From Bryobacterales bacterium (GTDB taxonomy: Bacteria; Acidobacteriota; Terriglobia; Bryobacterales; Bryobacteraceae), in assembly GCA_003170295.1 (NCBI GenBank), contig PNAJ01000141.1, positions 1 through 64,000 on the forward strand: DNA of 64,000 nucleotides, read 5' to 3'. A model generated the notes under the pieces. It searched no databases and was not told the DNA's origin. It was given only the letters and a program-made list of their open reading frames with translations. Shown here piece after piece: positions 37,280 through 45,458 of this stretch; within the stretch, counting starts at the first letter, position 1; every line of letters begins with the position of its first letter. Made by a program: the position numbers and the translations under genes.

Positions 37280-38164
37280 TCACCAGCCCCGAGTTTGCAT
37301 GAGTTCCGCTTCGGGCAGGTTCGATACGTCGAGCCCGCGCATCGGCTCGCCCAAATCCTCGCATGCTTCGAGCAGCTTTATCGGATCTTTGTAATACGTC
37401 GCAGCCTTCACCACAGCCTTCGCCCGAGCCTCCGGGTCTTCGGATTTGAAGATGCCGCTGCCGACGAACACCGCCTCCGCGCCCAGTTGCATTACCAGCG
37501 CCACATCGGCTGGCGTGGCGATACCGCCCGCCGAAAAATTCGGCACCGGCAGTTTACCGTTGGCCGCCACCCACTCGACCAGTTCAAGTGGCGCGCCGAG
37601 ATTTTTCGCCTCATGCACCAGTTCCTCTTTCCCGAGAATCGTCAGATGCCTCATCTCCTTCACGATGGTCCGGATGTGCCGCACCGCCTCGACAATATTG
37701 CCCGACCCCGCCTCGCCCTTCGTGCGGATCATCGCCGCGCCCTCCGCGATGCGACGCAGAGCCTCGCCCAAATTGCGCGCTCCGCACACGAACGGGACCT
37801 TATAGGTCTTTTTGTCGATGTGGTGCTCTTCGTCCGCCGGTGTGAGCACTTCGCTCTCATCGATGTAGTCGGCGCCCATCTCTTGGAGAATGAGGGCTTC
37901 CGTGAAGTGCCCTATGCGAGCTTTCGCCATCACCGGAATCGACACGGTTTTCATAATGTCGCGCATGATGCGAATGTTCGCCATGCGCGCCACGCCGCCC
38001 TCTTTGCGGATGTCCGACGGCACGCGTTCCAGCGCCATCACGGCCGACGCACCTGCCTGCTCCGCGATCCGCGCCTGCTCCGCGTTGGTGACGTCCATGA
38101 TGACGCCGCCTTTCAGCATCTCCGCCAATCCGACCTTCAGTCGAAACTCTTCAGATAGGTACAT
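37280..38164 (-). CDS. pdxS: pyridoxal 5'-phosphate synthase, PdxS subunit
   Basis: ATG 38164 has an AAGGAG seven bases upstream, giving 294 residues ([20 protein letters not shown]). The family residues are present: Asp24 in [11 protein letters not shown] and the Schiff-base Lys81 in [13 protein letters not shown]. The glycine-rich phosphate site [20 protein letters not shown] lies near the C-terminus. It condenses ribose 5-phosphate, glyceraldehyde 3-phosphate and ammonia to PLP in a 12-mer with PdxT. It lies between its presumed regulator pdxR and pdxT on one strand. Confidence 0.97.
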   Translation of the reverse strand: MYLSEEFRLKVGLAEMLKGGVIMDVTNAEQARIAEQAGASAVMALERVPSDIRKEGGVARMANIRIMRDIMKTVSIPVMAKARIGHFTEALILQEMGADYIDESEVLTPADEEHHIDKKTYKVPFVCGARNLGEALRRIAEGAAMIRTKGEAGSGNIVEAVRHIRTIVKEMRHLTILGKEELVHEAKNLGAPLELVEWVAANGKLPVPNFSAGGIATPADVALVMQLGAEAVFVGSGIFKSEDPEARAKAVVKAATYYKDPIKLLEACEDLGEPMRGLDVSNLPEAELMQTRGW

Positions 38165-38185
38165 TGTTCGCTCCTTATATAGCAA

Positions 38186-38205
38186 GCGCATTCCTCGGAA
38201 TGCGC
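38186..38205. repeat. ATTCC-core palindrome in the pdxR-pdxS gap
   Basis: GCGCATTCCTCGGAATGCGC has nine-base perfect arms around TC. It lies one base before the pdxR stop codon and about 20 bases ahead of the pdxS start. It is a relative of the two palindromes at 32034-32088. In the pdxR-pdxS transcript it would form a stem just upstream of the pdxS ribosome-binding site. Confidence 0.65.
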
Positions 38206-38206
38206 G

Positions 38207-39661
38207 TTAAACTAACGCCGGGGCCGGTTCGCCCCGCTGCTTGCGCTGCGCGCGTTGTTGTTCGGTCCGGAAAATCAACCCTAAAACGGCCAGTCCGTGC
38301 CGGATGTTCTCCGGCGTCAACCCCGCAAAACTCAATCGCAACCCTTGGACCTGCGGACGCGTCACCGCAAAATACCGCCCGGGCAGGAAACTGACATTCT
38401 CCCGTTCCGCCCGCGTCGCCAGCTCCGATGCGTCCAGAGGCTTCGGCAATTCCACCCAAACATTCATGCCGCCTTCTGGTTTGGTGAAGCTCGCGCCCGC
38501 CGGCAGTTCCTTCGCGCACGCACTCAGCGTCGCCTTCAACCGCAGCGCTCCCGCCGTCAACATTTTTTGACGATGCGCGGCTAGTCTCCCCGACTCCGCA
38601 AACCGCAGCACCACCGCCTGCGACAATTGATCCGAGTGCAGATCGCTTGCTTCCTTGGCCTCAGTCAACCGCGCGATAAAGTGCCGTGGCCCGATCGCCC
38701 ATCCCACCCGCAGCCCCGGAAATGCGATCTTCGAAAAACTTCCCAGCAGAATGGTGTCGCCCGATTCGTCGAGCCTCTTCATCGACGGAATTTCCGCGCC
38801 GTGATAGCGCAGCTCGCCGTACAGATCGTTCTCGACCACGATCACACCCGCGCGCTTCGCCAGCATCAGAATGGTTCGGCGTGACTCCACCGGCAGCGTC
38901 GACCCCGTCGGATTCTGAAAATTCGGAGTCAGCACCATCAGCCGAGGCTTCTCTTTGTCGAGCAGCGCGCCGAGCGCGTTTACATCCACACCTTCGCGAC
39001 CCACCGGCATCCCGATCACGCGCGCCCCGCCTCGCATGAAGGCGTTTCGCAATCCCGGATACACCGGATCTTCGATCAGCACCGTTTCGCCGCGGGCGGC
39101 CAGCACTCGCTGGATCAAATCGAACGCCTGCTGGCATCCGCTGGTGACCAGAATGTCATCGTCCTCGCCCGCCGTCCCGCGCTTCCGAGCTTCACTTAAG
39201 AGATGACGCCGCAACGGCCCATATCCGCTAGCCGGACCAAGTTGCAGAATCTGCGCCGCGTCATCGGAGTCAATAACCTCGCGGCAAGTAGCGCGAAATT
39301 CGTCCAGCGGAAACATGATCTCGGACGGCCGCGAAGCCGAAAAACTAATCGTTGCCGCAGCAGGCGCTGCTTCTATCGGATTCAGCGCAGCCCAATCGAC
39401 CCGAGCATTCTCCTCCGGACCGCCCTCAACAAAACTCCCGCGCCCCACCTCGCGCCGAATCAGCCCCTCGGATTCGAGAACATCGAAGGCTGACGTAATG
39501 GTCGCCCTATTCAGTCCAATGGACTGAGCCAATTCCCGAGTAGGCGGAATCCGTTCCCCGCGTACCATCCGCCCGCCAAGAATCGCAGAACGTAGCTGTT
39601 CATGCAGTTGCCGGTAAAGCGGCGTGGGAGACTGGGCGTCGAGATCGAGCCGTGGAAGCAT
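38207..39661 (-). CDS. pdxR: MocR/GntR-type PLP-dependent regulator of B6 synthesis (PdxR)
   Basis: The 484-residue protein has an N-terminal GntR winged helix (about 12-78; TPLYRQLHEQLRSAILGGRM...PPTRELAQSIGLNRATIT). A fold-type I aminotransferase domain follows (about 105-470), with Lys311 in LLGSFSKIAFPGLRVG for PLP, NFQNPTG and ENDLYGELRYHG. MocR proteins of this kind sense PLP and control pdxST. Unlike the divergent arrangement in Corynebacterium, here the gene is upstream of pdxS on the same strand, 42 bases away, so co-transcription is likely. The DNA just upstream (39662-39705) contains several TATA/ATA motifs where its own promoter could be. Confidence 0.9.
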   Translation of the reverse strand: MLPRLDLDAQSPTPLYRQLHEQLRSAILGGRMVRGERIPPTRELAQSIGLNRATITSAFDVLESEGLIRREVGRGSFVEGGPEENARVDWAALNPIEAAPAAATISFSASRPSEIMFPLDEFRATCREVIDSDDAAQILQLGPASGYGPLRRHLLSEARKRGTAGEDDDILVTSGCQQAFDLIQRVLAARGETVLIEDPVYPGLRNAFMRGGARVIGMPVGREGVDVNALGALLDKEKPRLMVLTPNFQNPTGSTLPVESRRTILMLAKRAGVIVVENDLYGELRYHGAEIPSMKRLDESGDTILLGSFSKIAFPGLRVGWAIGPRHFIARLTEAKEASDLHSDQLSQAVVLRFAESGRLAAHRQKMLTAGALRLKATLSACAKELPAGASFTKPEGGMNVWVELPKPLDASELATRAERENVSFLPGRYFAVTRPQVQGLRLSFAGLTPENIRHGLAVLGLIFRTEQQRAQRKQRGEPAPALV

Positions 39662-39705
39662 ACCAATATCTGATCGACTATACCATATTGGATGATCCGG
39701 GTGGC

Positions 39706-39787
39706 GCGAGCTTCAGCTTGCAGCGGCGACTTCAGTCGCCGTCTTGTGGGGCCGGCAATCTTGCCGGCAGCCGCCATTCAAGGCGGC
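39706..39787. repeat. cluster of four short hairpin repeats
   Basis: Hairpins in line: GCGAGCTTCAGCTTGC (39706-39721), GGCGACTTCAGTCGCC (39725-39740), GCCGGCAA-TC-TTGCCGGC (39751-39768) and GCCGCC/GGCGGC (39770-39787). The first two share a TTCA or TC loop with the cluster at 19626-19712. It lies between pdxR and the 717-residue membrane-protein gene. Confidence 0.65.
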
Positions 39788-39882
39788 CCTCTGTTTCTTG
39801 AGCACCCGGTCGCCATGTCACGGTGTAATCTGAAAGTACGAAATCCAACCTTGCCAGTCCGCCGGTCCAGTGGCGCTTATTG

Positions 39883-42033
39883 ATGGTCTCGATGAGGGCT
39901 CGAAAGGCGTTCGTCTGGTGTTGGAATGCGATCCAGCCGTGGATCTTCACATTGGTTGGAATCGCGTGTCTCGCGCTCTACACCAAGATAAACCAACTCG
40001 CTAAACTTGAGCCCGTCCGCGATCTACAAATTGCCGTGGGGTTACTTGTTGGCACCATCCTGACCCTGGCCTTTTCCTTGTCAATAATCCCACTGCAGAA
40101 GGCAGCCGAGGTTTACTCGGCTTCGATCCTGCGCTTGTTCCAGGAGGATCGCGGCATTCGTGCGGTCTCGCTCACCTTGTTGGCGATTTGCTTCCTTTCT
40201 TTCGGCCTAACAGCCTCTCCCGTCTTGGGCATAAAACCAGCGGCAACGTTGCCGCTAATCCTTCTGCTGTTAGGCGTCAGCCTAGACTTGTTACGGCGGC
40301 TCTACGTTCTGATCACGCGTCTCCTCGACCCACACGAGGCCGTCAGGCGCCTGTCCGCGCAGGCCCACAAGAAACTCACCCGGCTCAACGGAAAAATTGT
40401 GCGGGCCTCCCATCTCTTATGGCAGTCGTCGCCGCCCGCCGAGAAAAACAAGCGCACGCCGGAACAGTACCTGGCCCGGTACTATGAACAAGATCAGACT
40501 CACGACAACTTCGTCTGGAATCAATCTGTGGAATTTGCTGAGATAGCCCAGAAGGCAATGGCAAGAAACGACTGGTCACTGACATTTAATACCCTGAACG
40601 CCATGCAGCGGCTCGCGATCGACGCCATCGAGTGCAGAAAATCCGCTCTCGTTTTTTATCTGGCAGATTTCATGGTCGCGAAGGCAACCGCTGAGAAGCC
40701 CTTGAATCGAGTGTACGAGGACCTTCTTGTTATTAATCGAACAGCCGTTCGTCAAGGAGCGGAGAACGTTTCAATGATGGTGATCCGCACACTCGGGCGA
40801 ATAGGCGAGCACATGACGACGATCCACCGACCCAAGCCCCAGGAATACTCGGCCCCTCTAGCTCCGGGCCCAATCTGGTACTGTCGCACTGCTATAAAAG
40901 AATCACAGGATAAGGGGATCGATGAAGCCCGTAGTGAAGGTAGCGCGACTTTAGCCAAGATCGCTCTTGCGGCACCTGTTCATACCGATGTGCAGGATGT
41001 ACACATCTCGGTGATCGATGGCATTTTCGAGACCATAAGCTTGCGACCAGCCTCACAAAACAGTGCCTTCTATTTCAGGGAGGCGCTGAGTCGAGCTCTT
41101 GAGGTACTCCACGCGTTGGTCGGCCATAAGGACTTCCAATCTGGACTTATGACGGAACGTTTCTTGCGGAAACTCGAAGCGATCCTACCCTTGGGTCTGG
41201 CCCTGGAAGGCACGGAGCCGCTGGCCCTGATGCAGCACCCTATCGGCCCACCTTATGATGCAAGCTCGGACCTCTCCTTGGTCGCGCTCGTGGGCCGAGC
41301 CCGTAACCTGATCGAGCCGATCAGAGCCCATACGGGTCCGGTGTCGTGGTCGCATTTCACAGCCTTCGTCGAATCAATCACCAAGCACTTCCGGCTGATC
41401 TCCGAGTACCCCGCCATCGCGTCCAGCATCCTCATGTTCTCGTTGAACTTGAGTGTCAGGCAAATCGTCCATTGCCTTCTGGATGAATCTCGGAGGGCGC
41501 GAGAAGCGGATTCAAACTCGCTAGAGGAACTCCAACAGCTGGCAGGATCGTTAATCAATTTCTATGGCTCGGTCGCATATCATGCCAAGGCGATGGATCT
41601 GCAACGCACCCGTGAGGCCGCGGAATCCCTCGGCATCCTCGCTCTGCAATCCTTGGACTATGGGTTGGATGAGCTTGCTTTGACGGCCGCGCAGAACATC
41701 GCGTCCCTTGGAACTAACGGTGCAAAGAAGCTAAGCAATATTTCTCTACAACATCTCGCATCCGTGCTGATTCCCACGCGGTGGATAAGGCGGCTTGCGC
41801 GGGAGATGGATCGCAAGAACACACTCGGCCGTCTGAATGAGATCGAACAGAAGTTAGGCGCGGCGTTCCCCGAACACACATCCATGATCGCGCAACTTGA
41901 CGAACTCGAGCGTGAGCATTGGGAGCGAATAAGCCAGGGCCATCCACATCCGCTCATTTCGGAGGTTGAACATTTACTCGCGCGGCTCTTGGGCCACCGA
42001 CGGAGAGCGAATGATGCAGCGGCGCAACCCTAA
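39883..42033 (+). CDS. large membrane protein of unknown function (4 TM plus long helical domain)
   Basis: About 716 residues from ATG 39883; ATG 39892 is an alternative and neither has a clear ribosome-binding site. Four hydrophobic helices lie in the first 150 residues (about 18-36, 48-72, 90-112, 120-150). The stretch IIPLQKAAEVYSASILRLFQEDRGIRAVS between the second and third recalls the DUF2254 family, but I cannot confirm it. Residues 160-715 are a soluble, entirely helical region with many short Leu-rich helices like an alpha-solenoid, and no enzymatic motif. Base composition is lower in GC than neighbouring pdxR. Its stop is followed in the same frame by a small antitoxin-like gene. 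Confidence 0.8.
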   Translation: MVSMRARKAFVWCWNAIQPWIFTLVGIACLALYTKINQLAKLEPVRDLQIAVGLLVGTILTLAFSLSIIPLQKAAEVYSASILRLFQEDRGIRAVSLTLLAICFLSFGLTASPVLGIKPAATLPLILLLLGVSLDLLRRLYVLITRLLDPHEAVRRLSAQAHKKLTRLNGKIVRASHLLWQSSPPAEKNKRTPEQYLARYYEQDQTHDNFVWNQSVEFAEIAQKAMARNDWSLTFNTLNAMQRLAIDAIECRKSALVFYLADFMVAKATAEKPLNRVYEDLLVINRTAVRQGAENVSMMVIRTLGRIGEHMTTIHRPKPQEYSAPLAPGPIWYCRTAIKESQDKGIDEARSEGSATLAKIALAAPVHTDVQDVHISVIDGIFETISLRPASQNSAFYFREALSRALEVLHALVGHKDFQSGLMTERFLRKLEAILPLGLALEGTEPLALMQHPIGPPYDASSDLSLVALVGRARNLIEPIRAHTGPVSWSHFTAFVESITKHFRLISEYPAIASSILMFSLNLSVRQIVHCLLDESRRAREADSNSLEELQQLAGSLINFYGSVAYHAKAMDLQRTREAAESLGILALQSLDYGLDELALTAAQNIASLGTNGAKKLSNISLQHLASVLIPTRWIRRLAREMDRKNTLGRLNEIEQKLGAAFPEHTSMIAQLDELEREHWERISQGHPHPLISEVEHLLARLLGHRRRANDAAAQP

Positions 42034-42075
42034 TCGAGAACCAGCCCAAAGTCGACCCAATGGAGATTTATTGAT

Positions 42076-42219
42076 CTGAAGAAAACTCGAAAAACCGCCA
42101 AACCGATCACCGCCGAAGCAATCGCCCGGCTCGCCGACCGAGGTAAGGACATCTCCGCCCATTTCAAGGGGGAAGGCCGCATGGTCCAACCCAAACAACC
42201 ACCGCTCGTCAAAAAGTAA
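42076..42219 (+). CDS. small antitoxin-like protein with non-ATG start
   Basis: From CTG 42076 the reading is LKKTRKTAKPITAEAIARLA then DRGKDISAHFKGEGRMVQPKQPPLVKK, 47 residues. The 'KP(I/V)TAEAIARLAD.G.DIS.(F/H)F' pattern is that of short BrnA/CopG-like antitoxin N-termini in many bacteria. No ATG, GTG or TTG is available in frame at a suitable place, so either CTG is used or the start was mutated from ATG. No toxin gene is adjacent. It runs tail to tail into the lipoprotein gene, overlapping by 11 bases. Confidence 0.45.
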   Translation: MKKTRKTAKPITAEAIARLADRGKDISAHFKGEGRMVQPKQPPLVKK

Positions 42220-43285
42220 TCTCATCCCCCGGCATCGCGACCAAGCCGAAAATATCGTTTGGCGAGCCATCCACTTTTATCGGAATCAACCGCCCGTGAA
42301 ACATCCTGCGGACCGTCACATCTTGAGGTAGCGCTTGTGGACGGCCCAGGACTCGCAACCCGGTCTTCATCTCCCCGACGGCTTCTCCAACCGTGCCGCC
42401 CATTCGGACGAAAACATCGCCGCCGTTGATGCGGACATGGAAACCGGCGTTCATTCCCACATTTACCGCAATCGACTGGCAGAACATTCCCGCTCCGGGT
42501 TTCGCGCAATACGTTTCCGGGTCGGAGAGGAACTGGCCGGTTGCATCGTGTAGCGCCTTCCGGTCGGGCGCGCCAAGAATCGTCGCTCGAAAGTTGTGCG
42601 CCGACGCGCCGGTCCAGTATAGGTAACGGAAATACGCGGGTGCTTCCGGTACCGTCAGCGATTTCCCCGCACCTGAGGCGAGCGTGATTCGCACTCGATC
42701 ATCCCCGGGCGCACGCGCGATTTCGTAGAAGGAAACATCGGGCTCCGCGCCCGCCGGACTCACCAGCCTCAAGAAAAAGCCGGGAATCAGATCGATGAAA
42801 CCAGTTTGCGTATAGGTGCCGAAGCGAACATAGGCGGCAATCTGCGGAGGAAACGGGAACGTCTCCGTGATCGCCTGCTCAATATGCGAGGTTTCGTCGC
42901 TCACAAGGCACCCTTTGTCTGCCCTGGCCGCGACAGCCTCGCGAAATTTCTCCAGGTCCGTCAAGGTATCCGCGTACATCCGCGGCCCGCTTTCCGCAAT
43001 GCTGATGTGTTGCGGCGCCGCAGGCTGGCTCTCGGTCTGGGGAGGCGCAAAGTATATTTCCGTCTTCACCGTCACGTGCGCCGTGTTTCCCCGCCAGGCT
43101 AAAGAGAAAGACTCGGACTCGATATCGCATCCCGTCTTCTGACTCGGACGCTTGCGGGCGTTCTTAATTTCCGGCTTCGACGGAGGAGGCGTCAGGATCT
43201 GAGTGCGCCCCTGCCGCGTCAATTGATACGCCGGATGCCGACAGGCGGCGAGCAGACAAGAAAGAATCGCAATAATCCAGCGCAT
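42209..43285 (-). CDS. putative lipoprotein with SLBB-like C-terminal domain
   Basis: The 358-residue protein starts with a lipoprotein signal (MRWIIAILSCLLAAC; lipobox LAAC, Cys15). A Pro/Lys-rich linker follows. The middle (about 50-250) is probably beta-rich with four Cys and no known signature. The last 90 residues (VNVGMNAGFHVRINGGDVFVRMGG...IPIKVDGSPNDIFGLVAMPGDEITF) resemble a soluble-ligand-binding beta-grasp or capsule-export-like domain, in which 'L.PGDEI' is typical. No enzymatic role is evident. It is downstream of the acyl-CoA genes on the same strand, two bases after their last stop. Confidence 0.65.
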   Translation of the reverse strand: MRWIIAILSCLLAACRHPAYQLTRQGRTQILTPPPSKPEIKNARKRPSQKTGCDIESESFSLAWRGNTAHVTVKTEIYFAPPQTESQPAAPQHISIAESGPRMYADTLTDLEKFREAVAARADKGCLVSDETSHIEQAITETFPFPPQIAAYVRFGTYTQTGFIDLIPGFFLRLVSPAGAEPDVSFYEIARAPGDDRVRITLASGAGKSLTVPEAPAYFRYLYWTGASAHNFRATILGAPDRKALHDATGQFLSDPETYCAKPGAGMFCQSIAVNVGMNAGFHVRINGGDVFVRMGGTVGEAVGEMKTGLRVLGRPQALPQDVTVRRMFHGRLIPIKVDGSPNDIFGLVAMPGDEITF

Positions 43286-43286
43286 G

Positions 43287-43862
43287 CTAGATTTTTAGCA
43301 TAGCGCGAATCGCATCCGGATTGGCGTTGGCAATCCCAATGGCGACCTCCATCGCGCGGTCGTCCAGCTCGAACGCCGGTGCGACGTGGTGGACCAGTCC
43401 CCACGCGAGCGCTTCGGGAGTCGAGAAAACCCTGCCGCTCAATCCTAATTCGAGCGCCCGCCGCTCGCCGATCGCGCGCGCCACTGCGCCCAAAATCGCC
43501 GCGCTGAACCGGCCTTCGCGAATATCGGTCAGGCCGAAGCTGGTTCCTTGCGCCGCAATCACGACATGCGCATTCGCCGCCAGCGCCAGTCCGCCCGACA
43601 GCACGACACCCTGCACCGCGGCGATGATCGGTTTTGTGATGTTACGCCCAATCGCCATCAATTCTTCATCCGGCTCGCAACCGGCGCAGAAGATGTGTCC
43701 ATCGGCCTCCAGAAGAATAGCGCCAACATTCGCGTCTGCTTCCGCCGCATGAATCTCGCGCATCAAATCACGGCATCCTTCGGCGTCGAGCACATTGCGC
43801 ATTTCAGGCGACGACAGAGCAATGCGATAAAGTCTGCCATCCAGCTCGATGCGAAGTTTCAT
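43287..43862 (-). CDS. enoyl-CoA hydratase/isomerase family protein (short)
   Basis: ATG 43862 overlaps the carboxyltransferase stop as ATGA, giving 191 residues; the open frame further upstream belongs to the overlapping gene in another phase. Crotonase features are VLDAEGCRDLMREI, the first oxyanion-hole segment ADGHIFCAGCEPDEELM and VQGVVLSGGLALAANAHVVIAA with the second. The protein is about 60 residues shorter than usual, lacking most of the C-terminal helices (ends AIRAMLKI). Position suggests a methylglutaconyl-CoA hydratase-like role with the carboxylase subunit in branched-chain or odd-chain acyl-CoA breakdown, but substrate residues are not diagnostic. Confidence 0.8.
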   Translation of the reverse strand: MKLRIELDGRLYRIALSSPEMRNVLDAEGCRDLMREIHAAEADANVGAILLEADGHIFCAGCEPDEELMAIGRNITKPIIAAVQGVVLSGGLALAANAHVVIAAQGTSFGLTDIREGRFSAAILGAVARAIGERRALELGLSGRVFSTPEALAWGLVHHVAPAFELDDRAMEVAIGIANANPDAIRAMLKI

Positions 43863-45436
43863 AACGTTTCGAGGACTAGATGTTCGCGCGTTCCCGCAGC
43901 CGCCTCGAACGCGAATTGCAAGATGCGCCGCGTTTCGAGCGGATCGATGACGGCATCGACGTGCCCCCGCGCAGCCGCAAATCGAGCGTCTAGCCAATGC
44001 TCATAATCCGCGCGTGTTTGCGCGATCCGAGCCTCCAACTCCGGCGGAACAGCTTCGCCCGATGCTTTCAGTTTCTCCAACTCCGGACCATGCACCGCCT
44101 GCACGGCCGCGTCGCCTTCCATCACGCCGATGCGCGCCGTCGGCCACGCGAATGTGAAATGTGGATCGAATCCCTGCCCCGCCATCGCATAATATCCGGC
44201 GCCGCTAGCGTGATTCAGCGTGAGTACAATTTTGGGAACCGTCGCGCACGCCATCGCTTCCACCATCGCTGCGCCGGCGCGAATAATGCCCTCACTCTCC
44301 GCTTCCACGCCCACCATGAAGCCCGAAACGTCCTGCAAATAGAGCAGATTAAGGCCTCGCCGGGCCGCATTTTCGACGAAATAAGCGACTTTAAGGGCTG
44401 ATTCGGTGTACACAATGCCGCCAATTCGAGGTCCGCTGGACGTTTTTAGGAAGCCTCGGCGGTTCGCGATGACCCCGATTTCGCGTCCGTGGAGGCGCGC
44501 ATTCGCGCACAGCATCTCCGGCGCGTGATGGGGTTGAAATTCCAGGTAATCGCCGGCGTCCACAATGCGCGCGATCACTTCCTCCATGTCATACGGAAGA
44601 CGGTGATTCGATGGCAGTAAATCGTAGAGTCCTTCCGCCGGTTTCGCGGGCGCAGCGCCCTTCAATGCCGGCGCGGGCGGCGGAAGCTCGCGAATCTTCT
44701 GCCGGATCAGTTGCAAGCATTCCGGATCGTCCTTGGCGGAATAATGCGCGACGCCACTGGTCCGCGTGTGCAGAGTTGCACCGCCAAGTGATTCAGCATC
44801 GGTGATTTGGCCCACCGCGCCCTTCACTAAATTGGGTCCGCCGAGCCCCATGAAGCTCGATCCTTCGACCATAATAATGACGTCGGAGAGAGCTGGTAAA
44901 TACGCGCCGCCCGCGATGCACATGCCCATCACGGCGGCGATTTGCGGGACTTTCAATCTGCGGCGCATCAGCGAGTTGTAATAAAAAATTCGCGCCGCGC
45001 CGTACTGGCCAGGGAAAATTCCGTCTTGATACGGCAAGTTAACGCCCGCGGAATCTACTAAATAAACGATTGGCAGGCGATTGCGCATGGCGATTTCCTG
45101 CGCTCGCAGGATTTTCGAAATCGTTTCGGGCCACCATGCGCCGGCCTTTACGGTGGCATCGTTCGCGACGATGACGGCGGGGCGTCCTTCAATGCGGCCC
45201 ACTCCGGTGATCACGCCGGCGGCGGGGGCTTGGCCGTCGTATTTGTCAAAAGCAATCAATAGTCCGATTTCAAGGAATATCGTTCCAGGGTCGATGAGCT
45301 TCGCAACTCGTTCGCGGGCGGTGAGTTTTCCCTGGCGATGCTGTTTCTCGATTTTCTCCGCGCCTCCGCCCGCGCGCAGTTTATCTTCCAGCTCCTGAAA
45401 TGCCGCGACCATCGAGCGCATCGTTAGTTCAGCCAC
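43859..45436 (-). CDS. acyl-CoA carboxylase, carboxyltransferase (beta) subunit, methylcrotonyl-CoA type
   Basis: The 525-residue protein has the two crotonase-like halves of acyl-CoA carboxylase beta subunits. RQGKLTARERVAKLIDPGTIFLE opens the fold, and NDATVKAGAWWPETISKILRAQEIA, DSAGVNLPYQ and MGMCIAGGAYLPALSD follow. GLGGPNLVKGAVGQ, with Gly-Gly-Pro before Leu, is more like methylcrotonyl- than propionyl-CoA carboxylase. The second half has RIGGIVYTESALKVAYFVENA and the oxyanion segment GAGYYAMAGQGFDPHF. It transfers carboxyl from carboxybiotin to an acyl-CoA. The biotin carboxylase/carrier subunit is not in this window. Confidence 0.88.
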   Translation of the reverse strand: MAELTMRSMVAAFQELEDKLRAGGGAEKIEKQHRQGKLTARERVAKLIDPGTIFLEIGLLIAFDKYDGQAPAAGVITGVGRIEGRPAVIVANDATVKAGAWWPETISKILRAQEIAMRNRLPIVYLVDSAGVNLPYQDGIFPGQYGAARIFYYNSLMRRRLKVPQIAAVMGMCIAGGAYLPALSDVIIMVEGSSFMGLGGPNLVKGAVGQITDAESLGGATLHTRTSGVAHYSAKDDPECLQLIRQKIRELPPPAPALKGAAPAKPAEGLYDLLPSNHRLPYDMEEVIARIVDAGDYLEFQPHHAPEMLCANARLHGREIGVIANRRGFLKTSSGPRIGGIVYTESALKVAYFVENAARRGLNLLYLQDVSGFMVGVEAESEGIIRAGAAMVEAMACATVPKIVLTLNHASGAGYYAMAGQGFDPHFTFAWPTARIGVMEGDAAVQAVHGPELEKLKASGEAVPPELEARIAQTRADYEHWLDARFAAARGHVDAVIDPLETRRILQFAFEAAAGTREHLVLETL

Positions 45437-45458
45437 TATTGATATAGTAACGGTCTAG

